NCBI GenBank assembly: GCA_008671135.1
Contig: RQAP01000008.1
Coordinates: 1-22,683, forward strand
Source of the DNA: Collinsella aerofaciens
Lineage (GTDB): Bacteria; Actinomycetota; Coriobacteriia; Coriobacteriales; Coriobacteriaceae
Direction of reading: 5' to 3'
DNA length: 22,683 nt
Made by a program: the position numbers and the translations under genes. Position 1 is the stretch's first letter. The number at the start of each line of letters is the position of its first letter. Under the pieces are notes generated by a model. That model did no database searches. It worked only from the letters and a program-made list of their open reading frames with translations, and was not told the origin of the DNA. Shown piece by piece: positions 15,484 through 22,683 of this stretch.

Positions 15484-18051
15484 TTATTTGCCCTTGGGCT
15501 TGCTGGCGTAGAACTTCTTCTTTTTGAGCTTGCCGGCGGGGGAGGGCTTGCCGGCAAAGTTGGACTTGCCGTTGCCGGTCTGCGCGTGCGCGGGCACTGC
15601 TGCACGGGGCTTGCGGACCTCGGGGTTGCGCAGCTCCTCGGTTCGCTCGGCAATCTCCTCGGCGCTAAAGCCGACCTCGGCCATGGCGTCCTCAATGGGC
15701 AGGCGGCGCACGATATAGCAGTGGTGCACCTTCTGGTTGCGTGCGAAATCCTCGGGGATGGTCTGCGCCGTAATGTCCTCCAGCACCACGCCCGCGCGGG
15801 CGAGCTTGCGTGTCTCGGGACGGAAGCCGCGCAGGTTGCAGCTAAAGATGGCATGTCCGCCCTGTGCAAGCAGGCGAGATACGCCGGCCAAAAGCTCAAC
15901 ATGGTCGCGCTGGACATGCCAGGTACGGCGGCCCATCTTGGACGAGTTCGAAAACGTGGGCGGGTCGACAAAGATCAGGTCCCAGCGGTTGCGCGTCTGG
16001 CGCTGGTCGCGGATCCAGGCGAGCACGTCGTCGCGCACAAAATGATGCTGCGGACCAACAAAGCCGTTTTGGCGCATATTGCGCTCGGCCCAGTCCAGGT
16101 AGGTGTTGGAAAGGTCGACTGTCACGGTTTCCTCGACGCCGCCGTCGGCCGCATAGCAGGTGGCGGTGCCGGTGTAGGCAAACAGGTTGAGGAAGCGGCG
16201 CGCCTGCTTGGCGTGCTCGCGCACTAGGTTGCGGGTGACGCGGTGATCCAGGAAGATGCCGACGTCCAGGTAGTCGTCAAAGTTGACGGCAAAGGTAAGG
16301 CCGCCCTCTTCGATGAGCGGCAGGCGACGGCGCGCGATGTTGGCGCGCTCGCCCGATGCGCCCTTACCGGCGCCCTGCTTACCGTACTGCGAGCCGCCGC
16401 GCGAACGCATGCGGGCCTTGGCGTGCACGTGCTCGGCCGGAACATCCAGGATGCGCGGCGCGATGGCCAAGATGTCGAGCATACGGGCCTGGGCCAGTGC
16501 GGGGTCGATAGTCTTGGGCGCGGCGTATTCGGCGATGACGAGCCAGCGGCCCGGCGTCTGCGGGCAACCCTCGTACAGGTCGATGGCGGCGGAGTAGTCG
16601 GGCAGGTCGGCATCGTAGACGCGGTAGCAGCTCACGCCCTCGCGCTTTGCCCACTTGCGGCGCAGACGGGCGTTCTTACGCAGGCGGTTGGCGAACTGCT
16701 CGGACTCGGGGATGAGCACGGGCAACGGCTTGCCATCGCCCAGGTCGAGTGTGGCGGCAGGCTCGGGCATAGGGGTGCCGGCGGCGTTGTCGTTGACTTC
16801 GTCGGCATCCGTGACCTCGGCCTCGGCATCCGCACTGGTCGAAGCCTCAAACGCTGCGGCGGCGTGGTCGAGCGAAGGCCAGACTTCGACGGTCGCCTCT
16901 TCGTTGTTGGGCATGACGGCGATCGAGCGCTCGGGCTCGGCGTGGAGCGCGCGGGCCAGCAATCCATCGCGGGTGAGCGCGGCGACCGGCGCCGCGGAAA
17001 GCTCGGGCGCGCGGCGCAGCTCACCGACCAGCGTCATGGCGTCGTGCATGAGCGAAAGCGGGGTCTCGGTGGTGTCCGCGACCACGGCGGCACCGGCGAC
17101 GGCGCCCGCGTGGTCCAGCACGGTGGCTGGCTTGGCAGCGCAAAAGTCGACAAAACGCTTGTAGCCGGCGCACTTGACCATGCGCTCGGCAGTCTTGCGG
17201 GCGGCGGGGTCAATGTCCACGGCGACGATGCGCGCCTGGCGCTCACGCGCCGCGGTCTCGCGCTCGCGCGCCTCGGCAAGCAGCTGCTCCCACAGGGCGG
17301 CGTCGTGCAGCTGCCAGCCCTCAAAGCCCCAGCGCTCGCGTGCGGCGCCCGGGGCGCGGTCGGTCAGAATGTTCACGGCCTCCAGCAGCAGACCGCCGCC
17401 GGCGCACGAGGCGTCGATCAGCGTAGGCAGCGCTTCGTTTTCGTAATCATCGGCCGTCAGCTCGCGCTCGCACAGTGCGGTCCAGCCGACCTGCGCCAGC
17501 ACCAGGGCGGCGTAGTCGGGGCGCAGCACGTGCGCGCCCTCGCCGGCGCGGGTCGCTGCGGGCGGCAGGCGTTTGAACAGCGGGTCGCCTGAAAGGTCCA
17601 GGCTGATGCTCGCGCGGCGCTGGCGCAGCGAAAGCAGCAGGTGAACGTCGGGGTCGGCAGCATCGACGTCGGCGCGACGGCCCGTGGTCTCGGCCAGACG
17701 GTCGCACAGCGCGTCTTTGGCGCGCAGGGCCGAGAAGCGCGTGTTGCGCAGCTGCTCGGTCACGCCGCGGGCTGTGATGGCGATGGTGGCGCCGGGGCGG
17801 ACGATGCTCTCCCAGGCGATGTCGTAAACGCTATCGTACAGTTCATCGGCATTCTGCGCCTCAAAGCGCCCGAGCACCACGAACACGCGGCTCGCCAGGC
17901 GCGACCACAGGCATGCTCGGTAGCCTTGCTCGAGCTCGCCCTCAAATGTAGCGCGGCCCTTCAGCCGGCGAACATGCGAAAGCCCGAGGCGTTTAAGCTC
18001 ATCGGCGAGTGCGGACTCAAAGCCCTCGGGGCAGCTTGCGTAAAATTCCAT
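15484..18051 (-). CDS. rlmKL: RlmKL-type bifunctional 23S rRNA methyltransferase, N-terminal half degenerate
   Basis: An 855-residue protein collinear with E. coli RlmKL (702). The N-terminal ferredoxin-like/THUMP region spans about 1-160. An RlmL-like Rossmann domain follows at about 165-360, then a linker, then the RlmK domain. The RlmK half is intact: FLNLFAYTGTAT (about 620-631), TVDLSNTYLDWAERN, and DPPTFSNSSKM starting at D696. It should make m7G2069 (E. coli numbering). The RlmL half is not intact: the DPxCGSGT motif I is DASCAGGG (213-220), and the NPPY catalytic motif is replaced by ADTT (325-328). Extra length comes from an acidic Ala-rich insert (about 385-440) and a C-terminal extension of ~50 residues ending in Lys-rich KLKKKKFYASKPKGK. 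ATG at 18051. A single gene, divergent from the HAD phosphatase gene. Confidence 0.9.
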   Translation of the reverse strand: MEFYASCPEGFESALADELKRLGLSHVRRLKGRATFEGELEQGYRACLWSRLASRVFVVLGRFEAQNADELYDSVYDIAWESIVRPGATIAITARGVTEQLRNTRFSALRAKDALCDRLAETTGRRADVDAADPDVHLLLSLRQRRASISLDLSGDPLFKRLPPAATRAGEGAHVLRPDYAALVLAQVGWTALCERELTADDYENEALPTLIDASCAGGGLLLEAVNILTDRAPGAARERWGFEGWQLHDAALWEQLLAEARERETAARERQARIVAVDIDPAARKTAERMVKCAGYKRFVDFCAAKPATVLDHAGAVAGAAVVADTTETPLSLMHDAMTLVGELRRAPELSAAPVAALTRDGLLARALHAEPERSIAVMPNNEEATVEVWPSLDHAAAAFEASTSADAEAEVTDADEVNDNAAGTPMPEPAATLDLGDGKPLPVLIPESEQFANRLRKNARLRRKWAKREGVSCYRVYDADLPDYSAAIDLYEGCPQTPGRWLVIAEYAAPKTIDPALAQARMLDILAIAPRILDVPAEHVHAKARMRSRGGSQYGKQGAGKGASGERANIARRRLPLIEEGGLTFAVNFDDYLDVGIFLDHRVTRNLVREHAKQARRFLNLFAYTGTATCYAADGGVEETVTVDLSNTYLDWAERNMRQNGFVGPQHHFVRDDVLAWIRDQRQTRNRWDLIFVDPPTFSNSSKMGRRTWHVQRDHVELLAGVSRLLAQGGHAIFSCNLRGFRPETRKLARAGVVLEDITAQTIPEDFARNQKVHHCYIVRRLPIEDAMAEVGFSAEEIAERTEELRNPEVRKPRAAVPAHAQTGNGKSNFAGKPSPAGKLKKKKFYASKPKGK

Positions 18052-18077
18052 GGGTGACCTCTCTGGTTGCGTCGCTT

Positions 18078-18083
18078 CATTAT
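18078..18083 (-). promoter_or_regulatory. Possible -10 box of rlmKL
   Basis: A perfect TATAAT on the minus strand gives a start near 18071 and a leader of about 20 nt. No good -35 box is seen. It lies in the 75-bp divergent gap with the HAD gene. Confidence 0.4.
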
Positions 18084-18126
18084 ATGATGGATGCTTCGTT
18101 TGCCCTTATCCTCGAAAGGAACCCAT

Positions 18127-18954
18127 ATGATTGATGCGTGCCCCGATTCCGCCGTGCTCTTTTTTGACGTGGACGGCACGCTGACGTCGTTCGATCCCGA
18201 CGATATGACCGATAAGGACTTTTCGGCGGTTCGCCCCTCGCAGATGGTCGTCGAGGCGTTTCATCGTCTGCGCGACGCGGGGCACAAGGCGTTTATCTGC
18301 ACGGGTCGCCCCCTGTGGCTCATCGCGGACAGCTTGCGTGCGCTCGACCCCGCGGGTGTCGTTGCCATGGCGGGCGCCACGCTCGAGGTCGAGGGCCGCG
18401 TGGTGCATGAGGACTGCTTTGGCGAGGACGTTATCGAGGAGCTTGCACGCCGTATGGCCGCGGCAGGGATTGAGGCCTTTTTCGAGACCAACGTGGCTAC
18501 TTTTGCCCTGGAACCCGCGGGTGTTGAGCAGTCGTCTCTGATCGGCACTTCTGTGGTGCACAGCGCCGAGGAAATGCGCGTCGACGGCAGTCTGCGCGTG
18601 GGCAAGGTATGCCTCAATGTGCCCAGTTTGGCTCGCGTTGCCAACGATGACGGCTTTATCGATCGCGAGTTTGAGCTGTGCAATACCGGTGGTCGGAATC
18701 GCGAGCTGAGCCCCATGGGCATCAACAAGGGCGTGGGCGTGGCGCGAGCGCTGGCGTATCTGGGCCGCGAGGGAAATGCGCGCACCTTTGGCTTTGGCGA
18801 TTCGGGCAACGACCTGGGCATGCTCGCTGCCGTCGAGACGGCTGTCGCCATGGGCAACGCCATGTCCGAGGTCAAAGCGGTCGCCGACTACGTGACTGAC
18901 GATGTCGCACACGACGGCACCGTCACCGCCATGCAGCATTTCGGCCTCATCTAA
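18127..18954 (+). CDS. HAD superfamily (Cof-type) phosphatase
   Basis: A 275-residue cytoplasmic Mg-dependent phosphatase. Motif I FFDVDGTLT (D14 nucleophile, D16 acid/base), motif II ICTGRP (T59), motif III lysine in NKGVGVARA (K201) and motif IV GFGDSGNDLGML (D225, D229) are all present. The ~110 residues between motifs II and III form the C2-type cap that decides substrate choice. Relatives act on sugar phosphates, nucleotides or FMN precursors, so the substrate is open. The ATG at 18127 has gaaagga 7 nt upstream. It is divergent from rlmKL. A weak hairpin (ccgca/tgcgg around 18961-18989) may end the transcript. Confidence 0.9.
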   Translation: MIDACPDSAVLFFDVDGTLTSFDPDDMTDKDFSAVRPSQMVVEAFHRLRDAGHKAFICTGRPLWLIADSLRALDPAGVVAMAGATLEVEGRVVHEDCFGEDVIEELARRMAAAGIEAFFETNVATFALEPAGVEQSSLIGTSVVHSAEEMRVDGSLRVGKVCLNVPSLARVANDDGFIDREFELCNTGGRNRELSPMGINKGVGVARALAYLGREGNARTFGFGDSGNDLGMLAAVETAVAMGNAMSEVKAVADYVTDDVAHDGTVTAMQHFGLI

Positions 18955-19015
18955 TGAATCCCGCATTCTGACGTTTGCCTAAACTGCGGCTCTTTGCTTT
19001 TGCATGCTCAACCGA

Positions 19016-19106
19016 TTTATCAAACCAAACACTAAAGCGTTTATACCGTTCGCCGAGAAGATAAAAACCCGCAGCTCACGCCTTGATAAACATAGGTAAA
19101 GTGTTT
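19016..19106 (+). promoter_or_regulatory. Leader region with mutually exclusive short inverted pairs (weak)
   Basis: tttatcaa (19016-19023) is complementary to ttgataaa (19083-19090), and aaacact (19027-19033) to agtgttt (19100-19106). The order means the two pairings are not nested. The stretch is AT-rich compared with its surroundings and must hold the transaldolase promoter, but no clear -35/-10 pair stands out. Confidence 0.2.
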
Positions 19107-19147
19107 AGCAGTTTATCGGCCGTATGCTAACGAAAGGAATCAGGCAG

Positions 19148-19852
19148 ATGGCAATCAAGGTGTTCGCTGACGGTGCAAACCTCGAGGGCATGCTCGACAT
19201 GTACGAGAACGGCAACGTTCAGGGTTTCACGACCAACCCGTCCCTTATGAAGAAGGGTGGCGTGACGGATTACCGCGCGTTTGCCAAGGAGGTTCTGGCT
19301 CACATCACCGATGTGTCCGTCTCGTTTGAGGTCTTTGCCGATGACGTCGAGACCATGGAGGTCGAGGCCCGCGAGATCGCTACCTGGGCCGACAACGTCT
19401 ACGTCAAGATTCCGTGCGTGACCACCAAGGGCGAGTCCACCGCCGAGCTGGTCCGCAAGCTTTCGGCCGATGGCATCAAGGTCAACGTCACCACTATCTT
19501 TACGCCCGAGCAGGTCGACGAGATGGTCGAGGCCGTTGACGCCGAGACGCCGTCCATCATCTCGCTCTTTGCCGGCCGTATCGCCGATACCGGCGTCGAT
19601 CCCATTCCGTTTGTGACGGAGTCGGTCAAGAAGGCCGCCGTCAAGCCCAACTGCGAGGTCCTGTGGGCGTCCACGCGCGAGCTCATCAACATCTACCAGG
19701 CCGAAGCTTGCGGTTGCCAGATCATCACGGTGCCCAACAGCATCCTGGCCAAGCGCAAGAACATCGGCCGTGACCCCTACGAGGTCTCGCTCGACACCGT
19801 GCGCGGCTTTGCCAAGGATATCGCCTCGCTCGGCTTCCATATCCTGCCGTAA
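19148..19852 (+). CDS. Transaldolase / fructose-6-phosphate aldolase-like protein
   Basis: A 234-residue TIM-barrel aldolase of the short transaldolase (TalC/FSA) type. Visible are the first strand VFADGAN with D8, TTNPSL (28-33), the Schiff-base lysine in VYVKIP (K87), then VNVTTIFT and ISLFAGRIADTG. These match a class I aldolase that moves a dihydroxyacetone unit in the non-oxidative pentose phosphate pathway, or cleaves fructose 6-phosphate. Length is close to the 210-220 of that subfamily, well below the 310-390 of classical transaldolases. The ATG at 19148 has gaaagga 8-9 nt upstream; an in-frame ATG at 19124 lies before this ribosome site and is unlikely. The last six codons, without the stop, recur at 19988-20006. 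Confidence 0.92.
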   Translation: MAIKVFADGANLEGMLDMYENGNVQGFTTNPSLMKKGGVTDYRAFAKEVLAHITDVSVSFEVFADDVETMEVEAREIATWADNVYVKIPCVTTKGESTAELVRKLSADGIKVNVTTIFTPEQVDEMVEAVDAETPSIISLFAGRIADTGVDPIPFVTESVKKAAVKPNCEVLWASTRELINIYQAEACGCQIITVPNSILAKRKNIGRDPYEVSLDTVRGFAKDIASLGFHILP

Positions 19853-20006
19853 CGCGAACGCTGGCTGCGCCGAGGGTTGTTCGCCCCGGCCTTTCCTTTC
19901 CCTATCGCTCACGCGCTTCGCGAGGGTCGCGCTAGGCAAAGGAAAGGCCGGGGCTGCCGACACGAACTTGCTAGTAGGTTGGTGTTTGGCTTCCATATCC
20001 TGCCGT
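19832..20006 (+). repeat. 19-bp direct repeat duplicating the transaldolase 3' end
   Basis: ggcttccatatcctgccgt occurs at 19832-19850, the last codons before the stop, and again at 19988-20006. The 137 bp between carry a strong hairpin. The second copy is not followed by a stop and is not part of any gene. Confidence 0.85.
19883..19954. repeat. Foldback with 17-bp perfect arms
   Basis: Arms 19883-19899 and 19938-19954 pair perfectly (gccccggcctttccttt type), with a 38-nt GC-rich loop. It begins 31 bp after the transaldolase stop. No T-run follows, so it is not a canonical terminator; it may be a mobile foldback. Confidence 0.85.
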
Positions 20007-20010
20007 GGAC

Positions 20011-20224
20011 AAAGGTACCCCCGCCTGCGACGTGCAAAATCGAGAGTATTCAGCAAGGTAAAGGTTTTTATCAGCTAGCTGAAGCACGGAACAGCCCCCG
20101 TTTTGGCTCTGACGACGCTAAAACGGGGGCTGTTTTTGACTTTATTGCCTCTGAGGGGCGTTCGGGGCGGCGGAAATTGCAGAATACTCGCGATTTTGCA
20201 CGTCGCGAGAGGGGGGACCCTTGC
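20011..20224. repeat. Inverted-repeat element enclosing a terminator
   Basis: A 23-bp core (20029-20051) pairs with 20182-20204 with one mismatch. Weaker matching extends outward to 20011 and 20224 (aaaggtaccccc against ggggggaccctt). A perfect 12-bp palindrome tcagctagctga (20071-20082) and a terminator hairpin lie inside. It resembles a MITE in layout but has no recognised target duplication. The left end starts 4 bp after the second copy of the transaldolase-end repeat. Confidence 0.7.
20090..20137 (+). terminator. Intrinsic terminator, rightward
   Basis: aacagcccccgtttt (20090-20104) pairs exactly with 20120-20134, loop 15 nt, followed by tgttttt. It is the best candidate end of the transaldolase transcript, 238 bp beyond the stop. 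Confidence 0.9.
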
Positions 20225-20234
20225 TTTAGGTGGT

Positions 20235-22382
<2,148 letters not shown>

Positions 22383-22434
22383 GGGACTCCTTGCGTTTGA
22401 GGTACGTTTGCAGCGCAGAGCTACCAAGGATACC

Positions 22435-22679
22435 ACCCGTCCCAAAAGACTGTTTTGGGGCTGCGTCACGAAAACGGCCTATCTACTACGTTTGAACCGT
22501 ATGGGTCGACCATCCCCCGGTTTTCCGAGAATACGCAAGCCGTCTACCTGCACTGATAATTGTTCTCGGGGGAAGCGGGCACTGCGGGGCGCGGCAACGG
22601 CGCGCGATTTCCGCGTCGCAGCGCTACCCTGATGCTGAATGCCGGGACGATGACCCACTGACCTGCTGACGCCTCTTCG
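22435..22679. repeat. Right copy of long inverted repeat bounding the window
   Basis: 22543-22679 is the exact reverse complement of 1-137, and 22435-22542 is the diverged inner part. A small hairpin cccaaaa/ttttggg (22441-22459) lies at the inner edge, close to the expected start of tex transcription. No gene is supported between 22383 and 22683. Confidence 0.9.
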
Positions 22680-22683
22680 GCCG

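Noticed and set aside
16243..17592. Forward frame of 449 codons
   Set aside because: Antisense shadow of rlmKL, typical of GC-rich codon use.
19770..20078. Forward frame across the end of the transaldolase gene
   Set aside because: It overlaps the gene in another frame and continues through foldback sequence; no ribosome site.

Overview
The window is a GC-rich (visibly about 60%) chromosomal segment of a Gram-positive actinobacterium. Codon choice, the gene set (Kup with a short KdpDE pair, an LTA-synthase-type sulfatase, a sortase substrate with an LAxTG-type motif, a long RlmKL, Tex) and many palindromic intergenic repeats suggest a gut coriobacterium close to Collinsella. That assignment is inference from pattern memory, not from a search. 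There is no phage, plasmid, transposase or CRISPR module. The coding content is mostly housekeeping, and the unusual material lies between the genes.

Layout. Positions 1-837 hold no convincing protein gene. They contain a 137-bp sequence that returns as an exact inverted copy at the other end of the window, a cluster of short direct and inverted repeats, the SRP RNA gene (ffs) with its own promoter and terminator, a 27-bp-arm foldback, and an 18-bp-arm terminator. A leftward LAxTG surface protein follows (838-1851). A rightward pair of ABC exporter half-transporters (2062-5805) looks like a heterodimer with one degenerate ATP site. A flavodoxin-like gene comes next (5933-6484). A 619-bp gap (6485-7103) carries three 62-bp tandem hairpins and a long foldback. 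Beyond it are a leftward LTA-synthase-family sulfatase and a divergent nitroreductase.

The region 10652-15389 is a potassium cluster: kup, a 64-residue single-span membrane protein, a KdpD-type kinase lacking the usual N-terminal KdpD/USP part, and a KdpE-type regulator that starts 4 nt after the kinase. No kdpFABC pump genes lie beside it. Convergent to it is rlmKL (15484-18051), whose N-terminal methyltransferase half has lost recognisable catalytic motifs. Then come a HAD phosphatase and a short transaldolase whose last six codons are repeated 156 bp downstream, next to two more palindromic elements. A leftward tex gene (20235-22382) and the second copy of the end repeat close the window.

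The most notable points are: (1) the long inverted repeat bounding the window, which is either an invertible arrangement or simply where an assembly stopped; (2) the exact-period hairpin array with variable loops; (3) the apparently dead RlmL half of RlmKL; (4) the Kup-small protein-truncated KdpDE cluster with a possible attenuator; (5) the duplicated transaldolase 3' end. I found no clear new multi-gene system.
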